Shown here in pieces: positions 37,207 to 47,767 of a stretch of 64,000 bases of DNA (within the stretch, counting starts at the first letter, position 1; the number at the start of each line of letters is the position of its first letter). The position numbers and the translations under genes were made by a program. The notes under the pieces were generated by a model that ran no database searches, was not told the DNA's origin, and saw only the letters and a list, made by a program, of their open reading frames with translations. This DNA is from Planctomycetota bacterium (lineage in GTDB: Bacteria; Planctomycetota; Phycisphaerae; Phycisphaerales; UBA5793), in NCBI GenBank assembly GCA_963205185.1, contig CAUJHZ010000023.1, positions 31,273-95,272 of the forward strand, given 5' to 3'.

Positions 37207-37235
37207 GAGGCCCACGTTCGATGAACGTGGGCCTC
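37207..37235 (+). terminator. Terminator hairpin after rpsA
   Basis: Perfect 13-bp stem (arms 37207-37219 and 37223-37235) with a 3-base loop, 28 bases after the rpsA stop. Only two T residues follow directly, so termination may depend on the stem or be partly Rho-assisted. Confidence 0.65.
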
Positions 37236-37278
37236 TTCACGCGCGCAACGTGAGCCGCCGCCACACTACAATCGCCGC

Positions 37279-38046
37279 ATGCTCGAATACTACCGCTTCC
37301 ACGCCGATCTGCCGCACCCGCGTCCCGCCAAGCCCGCGTACGTCAAGCGCGGCAAGGGCAGCGGCTGGCCGGAGCACTGCCCGCCGATTCGCGCCGCCAA
37401 CGCCTTCGGCTGGGATGTCATCAACCCATTCACCATGACTTTTCTGCGCGACAAGGAAGGCAACTGGGACATCGAAGAAGCCGTCGAAGTCGAATCCGAC
37501 GTCGAATTCGACGATGGCGTCACGCCGCATCCCCAGCTCAACGCGTGGTTCTGGGAGCGTTCCCAGCAGCGGCCGCACGTCATCACCGACGAGGTGTACG
37601 CGCAGATCCGCCACCAAGTGAAGGTCAGCACGTTCCTGTACCTGCGCACCGAGGCCGATGAGATGCTGCTCATCAAAGCGGCGCCTGCGACGCACGCCAT
37701 CTCGCCGCCGCGCGCGTGGTCGGTCATCGAGGCGATCATCGAGTGCGACTGGTACTACCCGGCCCATCCGTGGCACGGCGTGATCGAGCTGCCGCGCATC
37801 GAAGATTCGCCGATCGACCGCGTGGTGATCGATGAGGGCGAGCCGCTGTTTCGGCTCATCCCGATTGCGCGGGCGGACTACGCCGCCGCCGAGATGTCGG
37901 GCGAGGACTTCGGCGTCATGTTCGCCGAGGGCCAGCGCTGGCTCAGCGCCCACGGCCGCGAACCTGAGTCAGGCGAAGTGAAGATTACCGGTGAGTTCGC
38001 CCGCCAGCAGAAGGTTTCAAAGTTCGAAGTGCAGCCGGCGGAGTGA
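37279..38046 (+). CDS. DUF6065 family protein
   Basis: A 255-residue protein of a family I recognise as DUF6065. The N-terminal MLEYYRFHADLPHPRPAKPA and CPPIRAANAFGWDV are conserved features, as are the aromatic-rich WSVIEAIIECDWYYPAHP and the FRLIPIARADY segment near the C-terminus. There is no signal peptide or membrane segment. The function is unknown. It lies alone between the rpsA terminator and a convergent sodC. Confidence 0.75.
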   Translation: MLEYYRFHADLPHPRPAKPAYVKRGKGSGWPEHCPPIRAANAFGWDVINPFTMTFLRDKEGNWDIEEAVEVESDVEFDDGVTPHPQLNAWFWERSQQRPHVITDEVYAQIRHQVKVSTFLYLRTEADEMLLIKAAPATHAISPPRAWSVIEAIIECDWYYPAHPWHGVIELPRIEDSPIDRVVIDEGEPLFRLIPIARADYAAAEMSGEDFGVMFAEGQRWLSAHGREPESGEVKITGEFARQQKVSKFEVQPAE

Positions 38047-38072
38047 AGCATGGCGCCTTCGCCGGGCGCAAA

Positions 38073-38095
38073 GCCCCGGCTCTCCGAGCCGGGGC
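38073..38095. terminator. Bidirectional hairpin between DUF6065 gene and sodC
   Basis: Perfect 10-bp stem (GCCCCGGCTC / GAGCCGGGGC) with loop TCC, centred between two convergent genes. The adjacent sequence, G+C-rich with no T-run, reads like an interspersed repeat rather than a dedicated terminator, but the position suits termination from both sides. Confidence 0.55.
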
Positions 38096-38112
38096 AGACT
38101 GCCGCGCTCAAC

Positions 38113-38691
38113 TCACTTGTCCGGCTGGGCGATGCCGATGGTCGCGACGCCGATGCGGCCGCCGGCGTTGCCCGTCGGTTGGCCGCCGTCGTCGGGGTTG
38201 GCGTGGATGATCACCGCCCGGCCGAGCACGCCGTGCTCGCCTGCGACCGAGAGGCCTTTGATCACCGCGTCGTAGGTGGCCTTGCCGTTGGCGTCGGCTT
38301 CGAGATTGCCCATGTCGCCGGCGTGATGCCGCTCGCCCGCGCCGGGCAGGGCGTGGTGGTTCGTATTCGCGGGGTCGAAGTGCCCGCCGGTGCACAGTGC
38401 ATCGCTCGAGCCGCAATAGCCGTACTGGTGGATATGGAAGCCGTGCCTGGAGTTGGGCGTCAGGCCGGTGATCTCGGCGTGCACGCGCACGCCGCCGCTG
38501 ACGTCCTCAAAAGTCACCGTGCCTGCGACCTTGCTGCCTTCCGTCGGCTGCACTGCCGCGGTGGCGCGGTGGATGCCCATCCACGCGCGGCTCTGCTCCA
38601 TCTCATGATCGTCGTACGAGCACCCGGTCAGTCCCGCTGAAGCACCGAGTGCGATCGCCGTCGTCAGTACGAAGAGTTGCTGCCTGCGCAT
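38113..38691 (-). CDS. sodC: Cu/Zn superoxide dismutase lipoprotein
   Basis: A 192-residue periplasmic superoxide dismutase converting superoxide to peroxide and oxygen. The leader ends in lipobox LTGC (Cys24), so it is membrane-anchored. Metal ligands are visible in HGFHIHQYG (copper), GGHFDPANTNHH and GERHHAGDMGN (bridging and zinc), and VIIHANPDD. A disulfide cysteine lies in the CTGGHFDP context. The end GNAGGRIGVATI is the family signature. It gives protection from extracellular superoxide. Confidence 0.95.
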   Translation of the reverse strand: MRRQQLFVLTTAIALGASAGLTGCSYDDHEMEQSRAWMGIHRATAAVQPTEGSKVAGTVTFEDVSGGVRVHAEITGLTPNSRHGFHIHQYGYCGSSDALCTGGHFDPANTNHHALPGAGERHHAGDMGNLEADANGKATYDAVIKGLSVAGEHGVLGRAVIIHANPDDGGQPTGNAGGRIGVATIGIAQPDK

Positions 38692-38796
38692 TGCTTTCCC
38701 CTGTCGGTTTGGTCAAACTTGCCACGTTTCAATGGCAACTCTAGACCATTTCGCGGGGATGGGCCGTAAGAGATCGGACTACTGAATACGGCTGGC

Positions 38797-39645
38797 TTAC
38801 TTCAGCGGCTCGGGCTCGCTTGAGGTCGGCTCGGAAGTCGGTGCTGCTTCAGGCGTGCCTTCGCTTCCGGCGCCCGTGTAGGTCGAGGGCACGAGGAAGA
38901 TCTCGACGCGCCGGTTCGCCCGTGCGCCGCCTGCCGCCGGATTGGCCACCACCGGGCGGAACTCGCCCCAGCCCGCGACGCTGCAGCGGCCCGCCGCGAC
39001 GCCGGCGCCGACGATCGCATCGCGCACGCTGATGGCGCGGTGGACCGACAGGTGCACGTTGGTCGGGTGCTTGGCGCGCGTGCCCACGTTGCGGATGGGT
39101 ACGTTGTCGGTGTGCCCGACGATGCGGACTTCGTAAGACGAGGCGGAGGCGCCCTTGAGCACATCAGCCAGTTGCCGCAGCGAACTCTGCGCTTCGCCCT
39201 TGAGATCGGCGCTGCCCAGATCAAAGGTGAGATCGCTGGTCAGCTGCACCATGCCTCGCTTGGGGTCGTAGATCATGAGTTCCGGATGAGCCGCCGCGAG
39301 TTGGCGCAGGGCCTCATCAAGTTCGGGCGGCAGCATGACCGGGTCGATGCTGTTGAGCCGCTCTTCGAGGTCGGAGTACATCGCCATGGCCGACTGCAGT
39401 TGCGACGCGGCTTCCGCCCGGCGGCGTTCGGCCTCGAGGGCGCTGGCGTCGGCCTGCTTGACCTGCTGGCGCAGCGCCTGCGTCGTCGAATCGAGCGACT
39501 GGACGTTCTGCTCGAGTTCGGCAATCCGCGCCGCCTGCACGCGGTTGGCGTTGCGCAGGTCATCCACGGTGCCCTGGGTGCAGCCGGTCAGGCTCGAAGC
39601 GCCGATCAATGCAGCCAGGCTCAGCGTCGCAGTGAGAAACCTCAT
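38797..39645 (-). CDS. OmpA-family lipoprotein with coiled coil
   Basis: A 282-residue outer-membrane lipoprotein. The ATG at 39645, behind AGGAAGGA, gives a leader ending in lipobox LTGC (Cys22). Residues about 30-85 form a coiled coil similar to that of Lpp-like spacers. The C-terminal OmpA domain (about 130-250) has VRIVGHTDNVP and NRRVEIFLVPS, the peptidoglycan (diaminopimelate) binding core. The tail is Glu/Pro/Thr-rich. It should tie the outer membrane to the wall. Upstream open frame is a shadow of the divergent amidohydrolase gene. Confidence 0.9.
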   Translation of the reverse strand: MRFLTATLSLAALIGASSLTGCTQGTVDDLRNANRVQAARIAELEQNVQSLDSTTQALRQQVKQADASALEAERRRAEAASQLQSAMAMYSDLEERLNSIDPVMLPPELDEALRQLAAAHPELMIYDPKRGMVQLTSDLTFDLGSADLKGEAQSSLRQLADVLKGASASSYEVRIVGHTDNVPIRNVGTRAKHPTNVHLSVHRAISVRDAIVGAGVAAGRCSVAGWGEFRPVVANPAAGGARANRRVEIFLVPSTYTGAGSEGTPEAAPTSEPTSSEPEPLK

Positions 39646-39771
39646 GCTGGTCCATCCTTCCTCGTGAGGGGCATCAGCGGCAGCGAATGCGTCGCCGCGA
39701 CCGCGATGGAGTGTATCGTACGGGGGTCTGGCGAGAAACTCTCCCGCGCCGCCCTGCATCGGCCAAATCGC

Positions 39772-41010
39772 ATGTCCAGCGTCAAAAACGACCTCTACAT
39801 CCTCGCCGGAGCCATTCAGGACGCCACCGGCCCGCCGGCCCGCCCCGGCGCCATCCACTGGCGCAGGGGGCAGATCATCGCCTCCGGCTCTCCCGAGGCG
39901 GTCCCGTGCCCGGGCGGGGCAATCGTCATCGAGCGGCCCAGCCACCTGATCCTGCCTGGCCTGGTCAATGCGCACGCTCATCTGGATCTCACCAGCATCG
40001 GTCCGATCCCGTACGAGGGCGACTTCATCGAGTGGATCGAGATGGTCATGCAAAGGCGGCCGAGCGGACGCGAGGCGATTGAGGCATCGGTGCGGCTTGG
40101 AATCGAGAGGAGTCTCGCCGGGGGGACGGCGATCATCGGCGACATTGCCGGCGTAGGTTCGACCGTGCCTGTGGAGATGCTCCGCGCCGACGGCCGGCTC
40201 CTCGGCGTGAGTTTCGTCGAGTTCTTCGGCCTCGGCAGCCGCCAGCAGCAGGCGATCGAAGCCATGGAGCGACTTTGCGCCGCACATCCCTTCGATTCTG
40301 ACGAGCGGGTCCAACTCAGCCTCCAGCCCCACGCGCCCTACAGCGCGGGGCCGGAGGTCTACCGGGCCGCGGCGCGGCTGTGCGCGGCGCGCGGCGTGGC
40401 GCCGGCTACACACCTGGCCGAAACGCAAGCCGAAATCGAGTTTGCCCGCCGCGCCACGGGTCCGTTTGCCGAATTCCTTAGACGGATCGGCAAGTGGGAT
40501 GGCTCAATCGAGCCCCTCGGCGCTCATCCCATCGAAGCGCTGTGGCAGATCTTCAAGGAGCCGGCTCACTGGCTCGTCGCGCACGTCAACTACGCCGACA
40601 ACGTGCAGATGGCCCGACTGGCGCTGACCGGCTCGACTGTTGCGCATTGCCCGCGCGCCACGGCGTATTTCGGCCACGAACCGCACCACTATCAGGAAGC
40701 GCTTGCCAATCGCATGCCCTTCGCGCTGGGGACCGACTCCATCATCAACCTCGATCGAGCCGACCGAATATCGATCCTCGATGAGATGGCGCTGCTGCAT
40801 TGCCGCGATCGACTTGGCCCGAACGTGCTGCTCGAAATCGCGACGGTCGGCGGCGCCCGCGCCCTGGGGCTCGACCATCGGCTCGTCACGCTCGATGCGG
40901 GGCCGTGCGCGGGGCTCATCGGTGTCGAGTTCGACCCGAACGACCCGGCCGATGCGCTCGTACAGGTGCTCCACGATCCCGGGCCGATCGAGTGGGTGGC
41001 GCGGGCGTGA
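39772..41010 (+). CDS. Amidohydrolase (TRZ/ATZ/SsnA-like deaminase superfamily)
   Basis: A 412-residue metal-dependent hydrolase of the AtzA/SsnA/aminodeoxyfutalosine deaminase superfamily. Metal ligands: NAHAHLDLT (HxH), LQPHAPYSAGP, THLAETQAE and GTDSIINLD (Asp). The composite beta domain is formed by both termini. The likely reaction is deamination or dechlorination of a heterocycle such as a purine-like or guanine-type substrate. Aminodeoxyfutalosine deaminase of the futalosine menaquinone pathway is one candidate, but sequence alone does not decide. It lies divergent from the OmpA-like gene and 118 bases before resB. Confidence 0.85.
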   Translation: MSSVKNDLYILAGAIQDATGPPARPGAIHWRRGQIIASGSPEAVPCPGGAIVIERPSHLILPGLVNAHAHLDLTSIGPIPYEGDFIEWIEMVMQRRPSGREAIEASVRLGIERSLAGGTAIIGDIAGVGSTVPVEMLRADGRLLGVSFVEFFGLGSRQQQAIEAMERLCAAHPFDSDERVQLSLQPHAPYSAGPEVYRAAARLCAARGVAPATHLAETQAEIEFARRATGPFAEFLRRIGKWDGSIEPLGAHPIEALWQIFKEPAHWLVAHVNYADNVQMARLALTGSTVAHCPRATAYFGHEPHHYQEALANRMPFALGTDSIINLDRADRISILDEMALLHCRDRLGPNVLLEIATVGGARALGLDHRLVTLDAGPCAGLIGVEFDPNDPADALVQVLHDPGPIEWVARA

Positions 41011-41128
41011 TGACTGGCTGGGGTGGAGCCCCAATCACGGTCTTTTTGCGCCCTGATGTCCCCGGGCGCGCACTATAGTCCTGAACCCGTCGCCCAACCG
41101 CGGCGAAACCTCCGGTGGATCCAGTTCA

Positions 41129-43567
41129 ATGAGCGCAAAGTGGCGGCGAGTCAAATCATGGGACCAGCAGCACCTCACCGGCGCGCTGACCCCCGTGCGG
41201 TGGATTCTCACCGCCTTCAGTTCCATCACCCTCGCGGTCATCCTGCTCGTGTGCATCGCGCTCTACGGCTCGCTGGCGAGCATCCCCATCGGCCTGTGGG
41301 CGATGATCCCCACCAAACTCTTCGAACTCTTCACGCTGCTGCTGTTCGTCGTCATCGCCGTCGGCGGCACGCAGTGGTGCCTCGGCCTGCTCATCGGGCC
41401 CGGCCTGAGCCGCGAGTGGAAGTTTGCTCTGCGCTTCGTCATCGGCCTGGGCGTGGCGCTGGCGGCGTTCGAACTCTGGTACGTCACTCTGTGGCCGCTC
41501 ATCCGCTACGAGCCCGCCGTCGCGGCCACCGGCCATGCGGCCAGCGGCGTGCGCTTCTTTGCCGACTTCGTCGAGAAGTACCGCGGCACAATGCTCCGCC
41601 AGTTGCCCTCCTGGGAGATGAGCGAGATCGAGTTCTACGCGTGGTGGCCGTTCAAACTCGTGCTCATCACCTTTGTTCTCAACATGGTGATTGCGACCAT
41701 CCGCCGCATCGAGTTCACGTTCCTCAACATCGGCGTGCTCACCGTGCACACGGGTATCGTGCTCATCGCCCTGGGCAGCATCTTCTACGAGCGCGGCAAG
41801 GTCGAGGGCGACATCCGGCTCGTGCGCAACAGCCCGCCCAAGAGCGTCTTCTATGACGCGATCGTCCCGGCCGTGTACGCGTGGAGGCAGGGTGATGCGC
41901 GGCTCTTCGTGCACCCCCTCAAGGGCCTGGCCCGCTACAACGACGCCCCGGCAGGATCAGAATACGCGCCCGACGTCGCCATGCACGCGCAGGAGCACTT
42001 CGGCGAACTCTTCCCGCCCTCGCTGGAGATCAATGTCGTCGGCGTGATTCCGTACGGTGTGCAGCATCCGACCTGGGTGAACGGCGGCGGCGCCATCAAC
42101 CCGTCGCTCGACGTGCACCTCGAACTCGAGGGCAATGACGGCCGAAACTTCAACTGGAACCAGCGCCTCATCGGCGGCATGCCGCAGAGCCGCGCCGCGG
42201 GCGCGGCCCACCTGCCCGGGCTCACCATCGAGCATCTCGTTGAGCCGTCCGCCAAGCGACTGGCCGATCTCGCCACGCCTTTCCCCGGCGAGGGCGACCA
42301 CGCGATCATCGTGCGATTGCCGGCCTCTGAGTTCGAGCAGGCCTACGTCATCCGCCCGGGCCAGCACATCGACGTCGGCGACACGGGCTGGAAGATCGAC
42401 ATTCAGCAGATGCAGGCGCCCAACGAGGGGCTCGCGCTGGTCTCGGCAGGGTACCGCGGCGCTTCGTCGGCGCGGCTCAATGTCCTGCTCACCGCCCCCG
42501 ACGGCCGCACGTTTACCCGCAGCGTGCTGCATCAGTATCCCGAACTCTCGCAGGACTTCCTGCCCGGCGCCGCGGGCCAGCAGCCCAGGCGCGTGCCGCC
42601 CGATCCCGCCATCGAACTGGTCTATCTCGATGCGAGCCAGACCTATCTCTGGGTCGCGCAGGCGGACCCTGCCAAGCCGGACTATCGCGTCATCGAGCGC
42701 GTGCCCGGCGGGCAGGTGCAGGAGTTTGCGGTGTCTGACGGCGATTCGATCGTCGGCGAACTCGAAGGCACGAAGATGCGATTCAGGTTCGACGACTTCT
42801 GGGCCGGCACGACGCAGCGCCTCGACGTCATCTCCGTGCCCGCCGAGGAGCAGGACCGCAGTGCGCGCGGCACGTACTTCCATGCCTTTCTTGATGTCGA
42901 GATTTCGGTGCGCCGCGCCGACGGCACCAAGACGACGATGCAGCGCTGGCTGCCGTTCAACCAGTACCTCGATTCGGACTACGAGTTCCTGCGCATCGAG
43001 CGCGTGGACGTGCCGGAAGTGGGGCTGGTGAATCTCGCGTTCGGCCGGCTTCGCCGCGCGCTGCCGGGCTTTGCCCTGGCGCTCAAGGACTTTGCGATGG
43101 TGCCCTACCCCGGCACCGAAACGCCGCGCGATTACATCTCAACGGTGCAGGTCTACTCCGGGCCCGACGACCGGCAGGGCGCAGAGCACATCACCAAGCT
43201 GAATCACCCGTACATTTACCGCCGGCCGTTCGAATGGAATGACGAGCGCAACTTCGCCGCCAACAGCCTGGCGTGGGTGGGCAATCTCGTGGTGCCCGAG
43301 CAGTATAAATTCAGCCAGGCGGGCTGGGACCCGGTGAACCTGCGCTTCACCGTGCTCGGCGTGGGCAACAACCCGGGCATTTACGTGATCGCGCTGGGGG
43401 CCATTCTCATCGGCGTGGGCATCCCCTGGGCGTTCTACATCAAACCCGCGCTGAACCGCCGGCGCAAGAGAATCATCCAAGAGCAGCTCGACAAGGGGCA
43501 ATACGCCCGACCCGCGCGCCCAAGCGCCGCACAGCCTTCTGAAGAACTGGTGGGAGCCAACGCATGA
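41129..43567 (+). CDS. resB: ResB-like cytochrome c biogenesis protein with enlarged periplasmic domain
   Basis: An 812-residue membrane protein of the ResB/Ccs1 type, which with CcsA delivers haem to apocytochrome c (system II). Five hydrophobic segments occupy about residues 27-215, a very long periplasmic domain covers about 225-745, and a final helix (YVIALGAILIGVGIPWAFYI) lies near 760. Planctomycete ResB proteins often have this extended form. The C-terminal 35 residues are basic and cytosolic. The stop overlaps the ccsA start by 4 bases (ATGA), so the pair is coupled. Confidence 0.85.
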   Translation: MSAKWRRVKSWDQQHLTGALTPVRWILTAFSSITLAVILLVCIALYGSLASIPIGLWAMIPTKLFELFTLLLFVVIAVGGTQWCLGLLIGPGLSREWKFALRFVIGLGVALAAFELWYVTLWPLIRYEPAVAATGHAASGVRFFADFVEKYRGTMLRQLPSWEMSEIEFYAWWPFKLVLITFVLNMVIATIRRIEFTFLNIGVLTVHTGIVLIALGSIFYERGKVEGDIRLVRNSPPKSVFYDAIVPAVYAWRQGDARLFVHPLKGLARYNDAPAGSEYAPDVAMHAQEHFGELFPPSLEINVVGVIPYGVQHPTWVNGGGAINPSLDVHLELEGNDGRNFNWNQRLIGGMPQSRAAGAAHLPGLTIEHLVEPSAKRLADLATPFPGEGDHAIIVRLPASEFEQAYVIRPGQHIDVGDTGWKIDIQQMQAPNEGLALVSAGYRGASSARLNVLLTAPDGRTFTRSVLHQYPELSQDFLPGAAGQQPRRVPPDPAIELVYLDASQTYLWVAQADPAKPDYRVIERVPGGQVQEFAVSDGDSIVGELEGTKMRFRFDDFWAGTTQRLDVISVPAEEQDRSARGTYFHAFLDVEISVRRADGTKTTMQRWLPFNQYLDSDYEFLRIERVDVPEVGLVNLAFGRLRRALPGFALALKDFAMVPYPGTETPRDYISTVQVYSGPDDRQGAEHITKLNHPYIYRRPFEWNDERNFAANSLAWVGNLVVPEQYKFSQAGWDPVNLRFTVLGVGNNPGIYVIALGAILIGVGIPWAFYIKPALNRRRKRIIQEQLDKGQYARPARPSAAQPSEELVGANA

Positions 43568-45408
43568 CCATCACCTCTACCCCGGCCCGGATCGTCGCCG
43601 CCTTCGCAGCCGCAGCCTCGCTGCTCTTCGCGTCCGCGAGCGCGGTCGCACAAGATGACGCGGCTCCCGACCCGCACGCGGGGCTGAGCAGCCAGGAGCA
43701 AGGCGCCGCGGCAGCGCCGCAGCGCGGCCCGGCGGGCAACGCGCACCCGACCGAGATGTTCAACGCCGCGCTGAGCAACCCGCTCGCCGCGTCGCCGCAG
43801 CGCTTCGAGTCCGACGCCAGCCCGGCGCAGAAGTACGACTTTGCGCGCAGCCTTGACCTCGCGCCCCTGGCGGGCCTGGCGGTGATGCACAACAGTCGCG
43901 TGGCGATTCTCGACACCGTCGCCCGCGACACGGTTCAGGAAATCACCGGCCACAGTTATTATCACGACGTCGTTCAGAGCAGCGGTGACTCCTCGCCGCG
44001 CAAACTCAAGTACGATGCGCTGTTCACCTATCTCGATCTGATGGCCGACCAGCCGTATTACCTCGACAAGGCGATCATCAGCGTCGAATACCTGCCGATG
44101 CGCCGCGGCATCGTCGAAGCCCAGTTTCCCAGGGATCCCGGCACGCAGGAGCGGTGGATGAAGGCCACGCGCCTTTCGCCCAAGATCATCATCGACCAGG
44201 CCGAACTCATCAACGGCCCCTTCCGCGCCGATCTGACCTTCGCACGCGGCATGTCGCAGCTGCTCACCTCGTTCAGCCGCTTCCGCGACCCGCACGCGAC
44301 GCTCCTGCTCATCGCCCCGGCCAGGGAAGGCGGCGACTGGATGCACGTTTCGCGCAACGCCGAACTGAATGCGAAGTTCGTCCAACTCGGCAATGCCTGG
44401 CGGGCTCGCGATGCGCAGAAGGTCAACACCATCGTGCGCGACATTGCCGCGGCCGTACCGGCCATCAACGCCGGGCACTATCCGCCCGCCTGGCGCGGCC
44501 AGCTCGAGCGCCTCTACAACGGCGGGGACAACTTTATCTTCGGTTACACGTTCTACTTCCTCGCGCTGGTCGCGCTGCTCATCGCCTTCGGCACCGGCCG
44601 CATCACCATTCAGCGGATCGGCGTGGGGCTGCTGCTGGCCGGCCTGGCCATTCACCTCACCGGATTTGTCATCCGCTGGGTGCTGGCCGAGCGCATTCCC
44701 ATCCAGAATCAGTTCGAGTCCATGTGGGGCCTGAGCCTGGGCGCGTGTCTCTTCGCGACGATCACCATGTTCGTGCGCAAGCAGCCGATCTTCGGCGTCG
44801 CCGCGGCCGGCGTCGGCTTCCTCGCGCTCATGGCCGCAACGCTCAAGGGCATCCCCGGGGCCGACATCGGCCGCGAGGCGGCGATTCTCAACACGAGTTA
44901 CATCCTCTTCTACCACGTGAACATCGTGCTGTTCAGTTACGGCATGGTCGCGCTGGGGTTCATCGTCAGCATCGTCTATCTGCTCGTGCACTACTTGGCC
45001 GGCCGCAGCGCCGCCACCGTGCAACTCGCCGCAGCCGGGGTCGGCACGGTCACCGTCAGCGCCGGCGGCGGCGGGCCGGGCGCCAACGTCGGCCGCCAGC
45101 GGCTGCTCAGCGATCTCGACCACGCCCAGATGGTCATTCTTCAGCTCGCGTTCTGGATCCTCGGCGTGGGCATCCTGCTCGGCGCGTGGTGGGCCGATCA
45201 CAGCTGGGGCCGCTGGTGGGCCTTCGACCCCAAGGAAACCTGGGCCCTCATCACGTGGATTGTCTATCTCATCGTCATCCACGTGCGCTTCGTCGCGCCC
45301 AACCGCGGCCTGACCACGGCGTGGCTGAGCATCGTCGGCTTCTTCATCATGCTCTGGACCTACTTCGGCGTGAACCTGCTCCTGCCCGGGCTGCACGCGT
45401 ACGCCTGA
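43564..45408 (+). CDS. ccsA: Cytochrome c assembly protein CcsA/ResC
   Basis: A 614-residue haem-handling protein. A signal peptide and a roughly 310-residue extracytoplasmic N-terminal part (with FARSLDLAPLAGLAVMHNSR) precede eight or so transmembrane helices (about 325-610). The haem-binding Trp-rich motif is WGRWWAFDPKETWALITW near residue 550; in most CcsA proteins a W-D pair occupies the WAFD position. Histidines that could ligate haem are in IHLTGFVIRW, YHVNIVLFSYG and VIHVRF. It is coupled to resB by ATGA. Confidence 0.92.
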   Translation: MTITSTPARIVAAFAAAASLLFASASAVAQDDAAPDPHAGLSSQEQGAAAAPQRGPAGNAHPTEMFNAALSNPLAASPQRFESDASPAQKYDFARSLDLAPLAGLAVMHNSRVAILDTVARDTVQEITGHSYYHDVVQSSGDSSPRKLKYDALFTYLDLMADQPYYLDKAIISVEYLPMRRGIVEAQFPRDPGTQERWMKATRLSPKIIIDQAELINGPFRADLTFARGMSQLLTSFSRFRDPHATLLLIAPAREGGDWMHVSRNAELNAKFVQLGNAWRARDAQKVNTIVRDIAAAVPAINAGHYPPAWRGQLERLYNGGDNFIFGYTFYFLALVALLIAFGTGRITIQRIGVGLLLAGLAIHLTGFVIRWVLAERIPIQNQFESMWGLSLGACLFATITMFVRKQPIFGVAAAGVGFLALMAATLKGIPGADIGREAAILNTSYILFYHVNIVLFSYGMVALGFIVSIVYLLVHYLAGRSAATVQLAAAGVGTVTVSAGGGGPGANVGRQRLLSDLDHAQMVILQLAFWILGVGILLGAWWADHSWGRWWAFDPKETWALITWIVYLIVIHVRFVAPNRGLTTAWLSIVGFFIMLWTYFGVNLLLPGLHAYA

Positions 45409-45521
45409 TCGCCCTGCGGGACAGACGGGTGAGAAAGCGTCCGGCGTCGCCGCCCCGCGCCAGAGCCGTGCTCGGCGGGGATATACTGCGCGGTTCCTCC
45501 ATTGCCATCGGGAGCCGACGC

Positions 45522-45779
45522 ATGTCAACCGTTCCGGGTGCGGACAAGAAGATCATCGCGGGCATTCTGGGCATCCTTCTGGGCGCGCTGGGGATCCACA
45601 AGTTCATCCTCGGCTACACCACCGAGGGCATCATCATGCTGCTGGTCACGGTGCTGACCTGCGGCATCGGCGGGGCCATCATGAGCATCATCGGGCTCAT
45701 TGAAGGCATCCTCTATCTCGTCAAGTCCGACGAGGAGTTCGTGGCCACCTACATCCACAATAAGCGCGCCTGGTTCTAG
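45522..45779 (+). CDS. TM2-domain membrane protein
   Basis: An 85-residue protein with two transmembrane segments joined by a short turn. The TM2 signature IAGILGILLGALGIHKFILG is complete. The C-terminus is charged. The role of bacterial TM2 proteins is not established. The ATG at 45522 follows GGGAG. It stands alone between ccsA and the SIMPL gene. Confidence 0.9.
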   Translation: MSTVPGADKKIIAGILGILLGALGIHKFILGYTTEGIIMLLVTVLTCGIGGAIMSIIGLIEGILYLVKSDEEFVATYIHNKRAWF

Positions 45780-45889
45780 CCATCTCCCACGTCCGCGGTT
45801 ATCAATTGCGGCTTCCACGCGCTTTGCGTCGATAGATGCATGTTTCCCCATCTCATCTCTTCCCTTCACGCCGCACGCAGGAGCCGGCC

Positions 45890-46633
45890 ATGTCATCGTC
45901 GCGCCTCAACCTGTTCTGGCTCATTATCTTCGGCCTCACGCTGCCCGTCAGCGTCGTCATCTCCACTCAACTCGCGCGGCGGAGTTTCGAGCGCGTGCGA
46001 ATCCGCGGGCAGACGATCACCGTCAAGGGATACGCCGAGCGCGACATCACCTCCGACCTCGCCACGTGGTCGGCGCGCCTGGTCAGCCGCGAGCCGGATC
46101 TCGCCGCGGCCTACGCGCGACTCGAGCGGGACCGGGCGAGACTCATCGCCTACCTCGAATCGAAAGGCTTCAGCGCCGCCGGCGTCACCCTGGCGCCGGT
46201 CGAGATCGACACGCTCCATGTGCGCGACGAGCGAGGCAATCTGACCAACACCATCGAGTCGTATGTCCTGACGCAGCGGCTCTCGATCGAATCGTCCAGC
46301 GTCGAGACGGTGGCGGAAGCGGCGCGCGATGCCAGCGCGCTCATCGGCCAAGGCGTCGAACTCCAGGCCAACGCCCCGCAGTACCTCTACACGAAGCTCG
46401 ACGAGCTGAAACTCGAACTGCTCGCTGAGGCTACCGCCAACGGGCACGATCGGGCCGAGCGCCTCGTGTCGGGCAGCAGCAATCGCGTCGGCGCGCTGCG
46501 CGGCGCCAGCCAGGGGGTGTTCCAGATTACGCCCGCCTACTCGACCGAGGTGAGTTCCACAGGCATGAACGACACGGAGAGTCTGCGCAAAGTCACCAAG
46601 GCCGTCGTGACGCTCGAGTATGCCATCGACTGA
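45890..46633 (+). CDS. SIMPL-domain protein
   Basis: A 247-residue protein with an N-terminal transmembrane anchor (about 9-30) and a periplasmic SIMPL/DUF541 domain. The ITVKGYAERDITSDLATWSA stretch and the C-terminal KAVVTLEYAID are typical. The ATG at 45890 follows AGGAG; the earlier ATG at 45836 would give an Arg/Pro-rich extension without support. Family members include envelope stress proteins of unclear biochemistry. The stop overlaps an open frame leading to moxR, 65 bases downstream. Confidence 0.88.
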   Translation: MSSSRLNLFWLIIFGLTLPVSVVISTQLARRSFERVRIRGQTITVKGYAERDITSDLATWSARLVSREPDLAAAYARLERDRARLIAYLESKGFSAAGVTLAPVEIDTLHVRDERGNLTNTIESYVLTQRLSIESSSVETVAEAARDASALIGQGVELQANAPQYLYTKLDELKLELLAEATANGHDRAERLVSGSSNRVGALRGASQGVFQITPAYSTEVSSTGMNDTESLRKVTKAVVTLEYAID

Positions 46634-46698
46634 TGAGGCCCGCGCGGCCCCGGCTGGTCCGCTGTCCGCCTATCATCGCCCACACGAGGAGGATTCGC

Positions 46699-47718
<1,020 letters not shown>

Positions 47719-47750
47719 CGCAATTGTTCAGCACTGAAGGTGCGACCCAT

Positions 47751-47767
47751 GACAGCCCGGGGCTGTC
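47751..47767. terminator. Hairpin between convergent moxR and CNNM genes
   Basis: Inverted repeat with 8-bp arms (GACAGCCC / GGGCTGTC) around a single G, in the 47-base gap between two convergent genes and touching the stop codon of the leftward gene. It could serve both directions. No strong T-run is present. Confidence 0.5.

Noticed and set aside
39646..40428. N-terminal extension of the OmpA-like lipoprotein frame
   Set aside because: The lipobox leader begins at 39645 with a good ribosome site; the upstream part is antisense to the amidohydrolase gene.
47719..47765. Missing VWA/DUF58 partner of MoxR as a broken gene
   Set aside because: The gap to the convergent gene is 47 bases and shows no remnant; the partner must be elsewhere.
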